DNA of 64,000 bases from contig OZ022576.1 in the NCBI GenBank assembly GCA_963669155.1, positions 30,890,335-30,954,334 on the forward strand, read 5' to 3'. The notes below the pieces were generated by a model that did not search any database, was not told the origin of the DNA, and saw only the letters and a program-made list of their open reading frames with translations. Made by a program: the position numbers and the translations under genes. This DNA is from Arbacia lixula. Its lineage: Eukaryota; Echinodermata; Echinoidea; Arbacioida; Arbaciidae. Positions 49,274 to 59,830 of the stretch are shown in pieces (within the stretch, counting starts at the first letter, position 1; every line of letters starts with the position of its first letter).

Positions 49274-49489
49274 CTGTAAGTATGAACAATTTTCATTCAA
49301 TTGATCGGTCTTTCCAAAGAAAATTTTATGGTGTTTGTAGTTGTGCATGCAATAATTGTGGTATTGTCAAAGGCACAGAATACAACTTTTGAATTTGTTT
49401 ACTGCCATGTGTTGCCAAGTGAGGGAAATTGGCCAAATCAGTTGTCTTGGGCAGTGATCTTAAGAATGTTTTAGAAGAAATATTTGTAT

Positions 49490-50109
49490 GCCTCCGCTAT
49501 CAACAAAGTAGCCGGAGGCATTATGTTTTCTGTTTGTCCGTCCGTCCATTCGTCCATCCGTACGTACGTAAGTCCTTTCTTGTGATCGCGTTATCTCAAC
49601 AACCTATTAATAGATTACCGCCAAACTTGGTTAATGTGTGTATTATGCAGATCTAATGGACTGATCAAATTTCAGGTTCATGGGGTCAAAAGTAAAAAGT
49701 CGTGGGGCTTTTTTATGTGTTGAAAAATAGCTTGTGATCGCATTATCTTGAGAACCGACAGACAGATTTCCATCAAACTCAGAACATGTTTTTATATCTT
49801 TCAGAGCCAATTTGACTGATTACATTTTGGGGTCATGATATCAAACGTCAAAGTCATGAATGCATATAGTCATATGGTCACATCATATAGTCATATATGC
49901 ATATAAATAACTTTGGAATGCATTATAATTAGAACAGACAGATAGACTACTATCAAACCCAGGGCAAGAATTGTGCGAACCCGTTAATGGATCACTATCA
50001 AATTTGAATATTAAGAATTGCTTCCGTTTTGGGCTGTAAAATCGCTCTATGGCCATGATGGCGGAGGCATCATTTTCGGCAGCGCGCAGTTGAAGCTACA
50101 TCTAGTTAT
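49490..50109. repeat. Dispersed repeat bounded by GCCGGAGGCA / GGCGGAGGCA
   Basis: It starts TGCCTCCGCTAT...AGCCGGAGGCATTATG, then GTCCGTCCGTCC-like words and recurring GTGATCGC(G/A)TTATCT(C/T)(A/G)A, and ends ATGGCGGAGGCATCATTTTC plus GAAGCTACATCTAGTTATT. The inverted GCCTCCG words at the ends suggest a non-autonomous transposon. Repeats of this style are common in marine invertebrate DNA. Confidence 0.55.
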
Positions 50110-51429
50110 TTATGATGTTGCAGCCTTGGATGTCCCTACTAAGATCCAGTTTATTAACGTTTGCTTCTGTATTACCCAGCGTGCATAACAATAGCAGGAC
50201 ACAAATATGTCCGGCAGCTCGTATGTATGTCCAAGTTCTTATCATTGTTACGTGGGGACATTTTTTGTATCATCTAAGAAAACATATTTATGTGGTACAT
50301 TTTACATGTTCAGAATATATATAAACGGGGCTTAGTGGCCTGATTTTCTTTTTTGGAAAGGCAAAATCACCCTCAGCTTGTATATTTAACCACGAACAAA
50401 ATGTGTTTGTATGCTATTAAAGTTTCCTTGTAATATAACATACAATGTTCAAATACATGAAAAAGTTATACTTTTGATTATCTGTTCATCTCATCAATTC
50501 ATGGTACAGTGAAAATAATCAGTTACTAGGGTCTGACTATGAAGTTGTGAAAAGACAAAGGGAAATACATCGGAACAGCAAAATGTAATTTGCTTAAAAT
50601 GTTTTTGAACCAATCCTTTCATAGTTTCATTGAGTGATGTTAAATATGAGTCTTTTCTTGCTTATAAAGAAATGAGCTCGAGTATTAAACATGTGTTGAT
50701 GTGATTTCAAGGTTATACTCATACCTTTGTCAAGTTTGTTTTGACTGACAACCGACAAGGCCTGAACTTTTGCTTATTATAGATGTAGTGAACACATTGG
50801 CTCTAACGATTGCATCAGGAATTGTTTCAGTATCTCATATATTTCAAATGTATTTCTTATTTCGTTTTCAAGAAATTTGGTACATATATTTACACGTTAA
50901 TTTGAGATTTTAGAGTATAGACAAATATATGAAGCAAAATCACTGAAAACAAAATAGATATAAAAATAGATACAAGTATATGTCAATGAATATATGGCTA
51001 AAAGATTCATTTTAGCATGGTCTATTGAGAAGCCCAGCACTCTGAATAAATCGTCTGAAAGATGTAAATGCCATTCTTTATAGAGACTTTATATTTTATA
51101 CTGTCAGACTTGGCTATAATTATGTTTACCGAAGTGATTTGCTTTAAAAGTTAAGTTTGTAGAATCTAATACTGTATGTGGTGACACAGGGTTTGCAGCA
51201 TATTTATAACTTTTTGTGATTTAAGTTGATGAAGAATTCTTTTAACATAATCTTTTTAAAGTAAATAAAAAACACGTTCATCGGTTCAGTGTAGAAACTG
51301 AATACAATCTTTGTAATGTCAATTACAATTACTTGATAATAACATGTTTATAAATTGTTTCCCACTTCTTTCATACTGCTGTAAAAATTAAAAGAAAAAG
51401 AAGAATAATCTAGACATCTCATACAATCT

Positions 51430-54400
51430 TGATTTCCTCACAAACGGGAAACACAACATGTGTCAGTTTAACAGTTTCCTGTTGAAACTGAAAGCTCCAT
51501 TAAATACTTCATGAGCAGCTTTCGGAAAGCAACTCTAGTTTTCATTTCTCTAATGTCTTTTGGGACACGATTCCATAATTTTACTCCAATGTAAGATATT
51601 GAAAATTGGCCTTGTGTTGTTTTACACTTAGGTATATATAGCTGTCCCTGATCTTTTCCTCTAGTGGCAAACCTGTGATCTATCACTTGACAATATTCTA
51701 TTATAGAGTGTGAGGAAGGTTGTTATTAACTAAATCATTTACAAAAGTTGAAACCGATAAGAAGTGTAGATTGTAAACATCCAGAATCTTTAACTTGTGG
51801 AACAAAGGTCTTGAATGAGTTCTCCATGAACGAAAGGTAACTGCTCTCATTGCCATCTTTTGGGGCATATAATATGCATTTTAAGTTAGTCTCGTAGGTA
51901 CTTCCCCACACTTCAATGCCATATGAAAGGTGTGGCTGTATTAACCCCTGATCCAACATCAATAATACATTCTGCGGGACAAAATGCCTGAGTCTGAATA
52001 AAATACCAACCTTTTTACGAACATTCTTATTAAACATTTTCATATGTTCTCCCCATGTGAGGTGATTATCGATTTGAAGTCCTACAAAGGATGCCATATT
52101 TACCTCAGATATTACTGAGCCAGATATTTCAAGAGCACCGTTAACCTTCACGGATCGTCTTCTACTTCTTATCAACATGTAACTAGTTTTCTTTAGGTTC
52201 ATTGTGACCTTGTTAGCATAACACCATGTCTGGACTTTTTCCAAATGCTTATTAACTAAGTGCATATCAATCTCCGTTTTGCCCACCTCAAAAGTGTGGA
52301 ACAGATCTGAATCGTCAGCAAACAATATGAAATTAAAGTACTGAGTGGAATTAGGCAAGTCATTAATATAAATCAAAAAGAGTGTTGGTCCCAGCACTGA
52401 TCCTTGCGGGACACCACATGATATATTCAAGTTAGATGACATATGTATTTCACAAACTGATGCCTGTTGCAAAGGTAGTCTGCAAACCATTGTAAAGCGA
52501 CACCACGTATTCCATAGTGTGATAGCTTTCTTAGGAGAATGTTGTGGTTTGTGGTATCGAATGCCTTCTGAAATTCAATAAAGAGCCCGAGTGTGATTTT
52601 CCCATCATCCAGTGATTTCAAAAGGGTATTTGTTAAATTGATAATCGATAACTTTGTACTATATTTCTTACGAAACTCATATTGATGTTGCTGCAAAATA
52701 TTGTTAACTTCTAAAAAATCCATTAACCTATTATTAACAATCTTTTCAAAAATTTTCCCTAAAACTGGCAATATTGAGATTGGCCTATAATTTCCTGGAA
52801 CTTCTTTGGACCCTTTTTTGTACAGGTATTACGTTAGCTATCTTTAAAGCATCAGGAAATTTGTCTTCTTGTAATGATAAATTGATAATGTGAGTCAATG
52901 GTGTCGTTATATAAACTGCAGCATCTTTTACGAGTCGGGCAGGCAGCATATCATACCCACATGCTTTCCTCATATCGGTAGCATGTAGGTGATTTAACAT
53001 TTCATTTTCTGTCACTGGCTTCCAAAATAATGACCTATTTTGCTTAGACCCCAAATACGATGTACAATCTGTATCGATTACTGGTATTTCATCTGCTAGA
53101 TTTTGTCCTACACTTACAAAGAATTGATTAAATTCAGAAGCAATTTCAGAATCATCACATGTAGTTGTACTTTCTCCATTTCGTACAATTTTTAACTTCT
53201 GAACACCAGTTGGTTTTGTTGAGGCATTTACTCGATTTAGTAACTCATTGATGGTCTTCCGTGTTTTACTGGTATTGTGTTTTTTTTGTTCTAAAATATC
53301 ACTATAATATTTACGTTTAGCATTTTTAATAACTAAGGTCAGAGTATTTCTATATCTTTTATAATTTCCTTCAAATTGCACATCAAAGTTTGATGATTTA
53401 TATTTAGAGTACAATTTGTGCTTTTTCCCTATGGATTTAAGGATCCCTTTCGTTATCCACGGTTTTTAGCTTCATTTTTCTTGTTCATAGACTTTTGTGT
53501 GAACACAGGGGCATGTTTATCACGAACACTTTTAAACATATCAAAAAAGTTAGCATAACACTTGTGAATGTCCTTTTCCTTGAGTACAAGATCCCATCTG
53601 ATTTTGGCCAGATCTTCATGAAACTTTTCAATTTTGTAATTCTTAAAGGTACGACTTGTTACTTTCTTTTGGTAACCTTTGTTTCCAGATTTGCAATTTT
53701 CAAAAACCACAAATATAGGAAAATGGTCAGATACATCAGCTTCTAGAACACCCGCTTGGATAGTAGAAGCATTGAAATTGGTGTAAACATGATCAATTAG
53801 AGAAGATGATGAATTCGTTACCCTTGTCGGTGATGCAATCAATTGTTGTAAACCTGTACAATTCAACGCTGTTGCAAATTGTTCAACCTTGTCCTCCTTA
53901 TCCAGCAAATCAATATTAAAATCTCCCAACAAAAAACAATTTGACTTATCTACTTTTAGATCTGCTAATACATTTAACAGGCTATCTTGAAATTCGGAAA
54001 CATCAGTGTTGGGTTTCCGATATATTATACCAACAACAACTCTTTTTTTATTGACGCTAATCTCAGGCCAGAGGCTTTCTGCATGTAATAATTCAAATTC
54101 TAGAATATCATACTTAAGAGATGAACGAATGTAAGCTCCCACTCCACCTCCTCTCGCGTTATCTTTCCTACATTTTACCTCAAGTGTATATCCTCACATA
54201 CCGAGCATTGCTGTGTTACGTACATTCCATACTTCTGATAAACAGATCATGTCAAATTTGGATTTCAAAGTGTGCTCGTATAAAAAAGACAATTCATCAA
54301 AATTCTTCCCCAATGATCGAATGTTAACATGAGTCAAACAAAATGAATTTGATATCGGTTGATGTAAAGTTTCATCAAATGAATCTGGAGTTAAATTATG

Positions 54401-54460
54401 ATTTAGAACCTCAAAATCTGAATCATGGTCATTCATTTTGTGTTATGAGAATGGTGCTAT
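51430..54460 (-). mobile_element. Near full-length LINE (endonuclease + RT), frame-broken
   Basis: In order on the - strand: N-terminal APE endonuclease (HVNIRSLGKNFDEL, 54436-54194), rest of endonuclease (GDFNIDLL, SLIDHVYTN, SDHFPI; 54142-53453), linker (FNQFFVSVGQNLADEIP; 53414-52785), RT (QKAFDTTNHNILLRKLSHYG; 52771-52427), RT core (GVPQGSVLGPTLFLIYIND, FADDSDLF; 52490-51735) and C-terminus (FSISYIGVKLWNRVPKDI; 51686-51468). About five frame breaks make it inactive. The domain order and motifs fit the CR1/L2/jockey assemblage. It lies antisense to the loop's other LINE pieces. Confidence 0.85.
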
Positions 54461-54540
54461 GGATACCAACATCCCATATTTAATCAACAAGGTGGAGCTT
54501 AAAATCTCTGTAGTTGATGTTGTCCAGTCCAATGTCCAAT

Positions 54541-56367
54541 ATATTACACAAAACTAAAAGGAGCGGCACTAGAGGTCGTATGAGCGGCACTAGGGGTCGG
54601 TCTGAGATATATAGTACACAATAGTAAAAGGAGCGGCACTAGAGGTCGTATGAGCGGCACTAGCGGTCGGTCTGAGATATATAGTACACAATAGTAAAAG
54701 GAGCGGCACTAGAGGTCGCATGAGCGGCACTAGCGGTCGGTCTGAGATATATAGTACACAATAGTAAAAGGAGCGGCACTATAGAGGTCGGATGAGCGGC
54801 ACTAGCGGTCGGTCTGTGATATATAGTACACAATAGTAAAAGGAGCGGCACTAGAGGTCGGATGAGCGGCACTAGCGGTCGGTCTGAGATATATAGTACA
54901 CAATAGTAAAAGGAGCGGCACTATAGAGGTCGGATGAGCGGCACTAGCGGTCGGTCTGAGGTATCTAGTACACAATAGGAGCGGCACTAGAGGTCGTATG
55001 AGCGGCACTAGCGGTCGGTCTGAGATATATAGTACAAAATAATAAAAGGAGCGGCACCAGAGGTAGGATGAGCGGCACTAGCGGTCGGTCTGAGATATAT
55101 AGTACACAATAGTAAAAGGAGCGGCACTAGAGGTCGGATGAGCGGCACTAGCGGTCGGTCTGAGATATATAGTACACAATAGTAAAAGGAGCGGCACCTA
55201 GAGGTCGTATGAGCGGCACTAGCGGTCGGTCTGAGATATATAGTACACAAAACTAAAAGGAGCGGCACTAGAGGTCGTATGAGCGGCACTAGGGGTCGGT
55301 CTGAGATACATGTATGTAGTAGACAAAACTAAAAGGAGCGGCACTAGAGGTCGGATGAGCGGCACTAGCGGTCGGTCTGAGATATATAGTACACAATAGT
55401 AAAAGGAGCGGCACTAGAGGTCGTATGAGCGGCACTAGCGGTCGGTCTGAGATGCATGTATGTAGTAGACAAAACTAAAAGGAGCGGCACTAGAGGTCGG
55501 ATGAGCGGCACTAGCGGTCGGTCTGAGATATAGTACACAATAGTAAAAGGAGCGGCACTAGAGGTCGGATGAGCGGCACTAGGGGTCGGTCTGAGATATA
55601 TAGTACAAAAAAATAAAAGGACCGGCACTAGAGGTCGGATGAGCGGCACTAGCGGTCGGTCTGAGATATATAGTACACAATAGTAAAAGGAGCGGCACTA
55701 GAGGTCGGATGAGCGGCACTAGGGGTCGGTCTGAGATATATAGTACAAAATAATAAAAGGACCGGCACTAGAGGTCGGATGAGCGGCACTAGCGGTCGGT
55801 CTGAGATATATAGTACACAATAGGAGCGGCACTAGAGGTCGGATGAGCGGCACTAGCGGTCGGTCTGAAATATATAGTACACAATAGTAAAAGGAGCAGC
55901 ACTAGAGGTCGGATGAGCGGCACTAGGGGTCGGTCTGAGATATATAGTACACAATAGTAAAAGGAGCAGCACTAGAGGTCGGATGAGCGGCACTAGCGGT
56001 CGGTCTGAGATATATAGTACACAATAGTAAAAGGAGCGACACTATATAGAGGTCGTATGAGCGGCACTAGCGGTCGGTCTGAGATATATAGTACACAATA
56101 GTAAAAGGAGCGGCACTAGAGGTCGTATGAGCGGCACTAGCGGTCGGTCTGAGATATATAGTACACAATAGTAAAAGGAGCGGCATAGAGGTCGGATGAG
56201 CGGCACTAGCGGTCGGTCTGAGATATATACATTGTAGTACACAATAGGAGCGGCACTAGAGGTCGGATGAGCGGCACTAGCGGTCGGTCTGAAATATGTA
56301 GTACACAAAACTAAGTAGCGGAACTAGAGGTCGGATGAGCGGCACTAGCGGTCGCTCGGTCTGAGAT
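54541..56367 (-). repeat. Right-arm array of ~70-bp unit (~26 copies)
   Basis: The reverse complement of the left array. The outermost eight or so units match the left arm in order and in private variants (for example TATATAGTGTCGCTCC); further inward the variant order differs. Confidence 0.95.
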
Positions 56368-57239
56368 CATCATCATCACCATTATCATCATCATCGTCAT
56401 CATCATCATCATCATCATCATCATCAGGCATTATTCATCTATTGCTGGATGAAGTCCTCCTCATTGCCTTCTATCATTTCTGTCATTCGCTTCCATGTTG
56501 CTGTGCTTGTGTATTATGATACATCGTCTCTCCACCTTCTCTTTTGTCGACCCCTTCCTCGCTTGCCTGTTCTTGGTTGCTATCCTGTGAGTTTCTTGGC
56601 CCACCTTTAGTCTTGTGTTCTATATAAGTGTTCTGCCCATCTCCACTTCATCTCTTTAATTTTTACTATGATATAATTATTTTACCTTTGTTTTCTGCCG
56701 TATGTCACTGTGCTTCACTTTGTCAACTAACGTTAAATTGAGCATTCTTCTGTCCATATAGCTCTTTGTGTTGTTCTCAATTTATGTTTCATTTATTTAG
56801 TTGTAGACCAAGTTCCTGCTCCATACGTCAATGTCGTTAAAATGCACGGGTGAAATATCTTTCTCCTCATTGCAAGTGGTATTTTCATGTCAGTTAAAAG
56901 TTTTCTGTAACATCCCCATCCTCCTTTAATCCTTGTCAATACTTCTTCTCTTGTATTATCCTCCATTTTTAAGGTTTGGCCCAGTGCTTGTAACTGTTGA
57001 CTTTCTCTAACTAGTGATGGCCTATTCTTATTTCCTCTGTTGTTTCAAAGTTTGTCATGAATTTTGTCCTTCCCATATGCATTTGCAAGCCAACCCTTTT
57101 GCTTTCAACGTTCAGACTTCGCAACTGTTCTTCCATATCTTGTACAGAGATTATATTCAGTGCCACATCGTCTGCAAATCGTAGGTCAGATGGTTTTTCT
57201 CCATCTATGTTGAATCGTTTTCCTTCAAGGTTGGACTTT
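56368..57239 (-). mobile_element. RTE-like LINE fragment in the right foldback arm
   Basis: The mirror copy of 39859-40737, 872 against 879 bp, with the same break points, the same tail and the same duplication (CTGAGAT on the + strand at 56361-56367 and 57240-57246). A 63-codon antisense frame differs between the arms by one residue, so identity is high. Confidence 0.75.
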
Positions 57240-57467
57240 CTGAGATAAAGTACACAATGATAAAAGGAGCGGAACTAGAGGTCGTATGAGTGGCACGAGC
57301 GGTCGGGGAATATGACAAAACTTGTGAGCGGCGGTATTCGTATTCGTTGTGCACTCACAGTAGCGCGCGCGCGAGCTACAATGAATATGCATGAGTGTGA
57401 CGTATCTTTGACTTGGCCACGCTCGACCACGCCCCCGACCTCTAGTGCCGCTCTTCGTATGCTATCC

Positions 57468-57476
57468 TATAGTACC
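57468..57476. repeat. Target-site duplication, right
   Basis: TATAGTACC, identical to 39620-39628. Confidence 0.85.
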
Positions 57477-59768
57477 GCGGACCTTGATTGCAGATTGTAA
57501 ACACTGTCTGCTAGCGTGATGCGTGCACATGCGAGCTGCACGTAGTCCATGGGTGGACCTAGGGCTGGGGTCACATCTTATCGGTCATATCAGGTCACGA
57601 ACGTGTGACGTCATGTAAATATTGACTTCATCTGAGCATGGGCGCGGGCATGATCGAACATCCATGAACCTCAGAATGAGACATACTATCTCTGACAGCG
57701 CCACCAGTTATATTTGCAATAAATTATTATGCTATGTGCAGAACAATGTGTGTACGATGCAAGCTGAATTTCCATCAATTCAAATTCAATTTGCAGAGTG
57801 AGCAAGGTTGAAAGAGGAAGAGAGAACCAGTGTCAAGGTACTGCTGCCTATTCTCTCATGAATGGGTATCTAGTTAACGCAGAGAGACGGTATAAACGAG
57901 GCCATGCTTTATAACAAGTAGTGAGATTCGATAGGGGGTTTTCAACTCCACTCCACACGAGAAGTATTATTGACTTGAAAGCTTGGAATGAAGGTTTCTG
58001 AAACATAAGCATGGCATGTATATTGGTATTGAATTTTTAGTGACTATCGGTTTAGCCTTAATTCTTACACCAAAGTATTCATTTAATTCATGAAGCGCGG
58101 AAGGAGGGTTAATACTTTCAATACATTTTGCCAATTCCCATAAGTATTCTTACGGTGGAGGGGGTGTCAGTGGAATGAGCCATGCATAGTGATAAGTAAC
58201 TGAAATACAGGGGTATCGTTCACCCATAAATACTGCCCCCCCCCCCCCCCCCCCACATCGCCCTCCCCCCTGCCTTCACCTCCAAATACAAACAAAATAT
58301 AATCGGGCTCTTGTTGACCAAAATTATAAAGACAGAATTCATGCTTACCCGTCCCGCCCCTCCCCCACTCCCCTGCCCCCCCCCCCCACACCCCCTCGCC
58401 GCCCGACCACTTCTCCCACGACTTCACCGAAAACCACAGAGGCTGTCACTGAAAGATGACGCCGGGCCCTCTGAAGAGGGGAAAACCCCGATCGACACAC
58501 TTCTTTTTTTTACTGCTTGCTTCCTAGCATTTCTTTGCTTGATTTCACCATGACAGTAACATTCGTTTATTAAATATAATACACACAATACATACCCTCA
58601 TACTCCCTACCTCAGTTTCTTCTAATGAATTTTTATTGCTGATGACACACAAACACACACACACACCCACACACACATTCACACCCACACACACACTTTT
58701 TTCAATCTTTTATTTTTTTTTCTTTTTCGAAACTTAATTACACTATAAACCTGCGTTTATTACAGTATTCATAATTTTCATGGAAGTATTATGGTTCATG
58801 TGAAAAAGACAGATTTTCTATTAACTACATTTTAAAAAGACTGAAGAAAACAAACACGCACACACAATATACGCCACAATAATATTTTAATATGGTGTCA
58901 CCATACATCCGGGTAATAGTTCGAGCAGGTTTCATTGTTCATAAAAGGGGAGGAGCAGATAGGTGGACCATGACGAAAAGAAAGGCAAGATAAAATGAAT
59001 AGATTTACATGACAAGCAATGCGGTATTCATGGTTTATGGTATTACACGATGAGACAATATATCATTGCAATATAAATCTACTCACAGGTAAGTTTTTCT
59101 TCAAAGGAAAGAAGTAGAAACAATATAAATGCAATATTTATGGTCGATGCAGGTATGCAAGGCCTAGTTAGTGCTAGTGCAGGTTCCATTTGCACATGAA
59201 AGAGGAGGAGAAGATTGATGGAGCTTGACGAAAAGAAAGAGGAGTAAGACTAGTCACGAAGGACAGTCTTAGACCTACCATTGGTCGGTACAATAGCAAA
59301 GTGCACTCCCCTCTCACTAAGCGCCAGTGATGACAATAGTAACGTCTGTCTACAAGCTTGGTTTATCCAAATACCGTCGCGCAAAGAAAATCAATACCCT
59401 TGCCTTATCTATAGCTTTTTTTTTGTTAGCAGATTTCTAATTCCTTTTACCTTTCGCCTCATTATTAGAGGCTTTCGATTTTTTCTGGTGCAACTAATAT
59501 CATGATATACACCCCTATTCTTCATTTTGTTAGAAAACAACAAAACTTGTTCCGTGAAGAATTATCAATTACTCACTACAATGACTATAACAACATGCAT
59601 GTACAGTATTAATATCAGCCAGAAAGAGTCGTTCTCTGAGGTTAATAGCATGAAACTAAACTGCGACGTGGGATTTAACGAAGTGAAAACTTTTCTAGTT
59701 GAGGCTACTTCTGCTATTTTCCCACTATAATGCCAATGACATGTTGTTATGGCATTTCATCCCAATTA

Positions 59769-59830
59769 CTTTCATATTCTTATCATATCACAAAGTTGAC
59801 TTTCATATTCTTATCATATCACAAAGTTGA
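59769..59830. repeat. 31-bp tandem repeat, two copies
   Basis: ACTTTCATATTCTTATCATA plus TCACAAAGTTG occurs twice back to back with no mismatch seen. Confidence 0.85.

Larger units (their letters stand above)
44689..54540. other. Loop of the foldback element
   Basis: This 9.85-kb unpaired centre holds LINE fragments in both orientations, a TTAA MITE, a CCGGAGGCA-type dispersed repeat and stretches with no recognised content (about 45000-45800, 48030-49190, 50110-51420). Confidence 0.7.
39629..57467. mobile_element. 17.8-kb foldback element with 9-bp target duplication
   Basis: The ends are perfect inverted repeats (GGATAGCATACGAAGAGCGG at left, its complement at right), and TATAGTACC flanks both sides directly (39620-39628 and 57468-57476). 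Arms: left 39629-44688, right 54541-57467. Order in each arm from the outside: ~165 bp of unique sequence with a CG-alternating run, one diverged 70-bp unit, an RTE-like LINE fragment, then a 70-bp array. The 9.85-kb loop is mostly other transposons. Established: Drosophila FB elements and sea urchin TU elements have long inverted arms made of tandem repeats; FB and Mutator-like elements make 9-bp duplications. Mutator/FB relationship is inferred. No transposase was recognised, so it is probably non-autonomous. Confidence 0.85.

Noticed and set aside
39629-57467. Polinton/Maverick element
   Set aside because: Those make 6-bp duplications, have TIRs of a few hundred bp and carry DNA polymerase and capsid genes. 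None of this is seen here.
39629-57467. Palindrome as pure assembly artefact
   Set aside because: The arms differ in array length, unit order and point changes, and a clean 9-bp flanking duplication exists. An artefactual mirror copy would be exact and without duplication. The array lengths may still be wrong.
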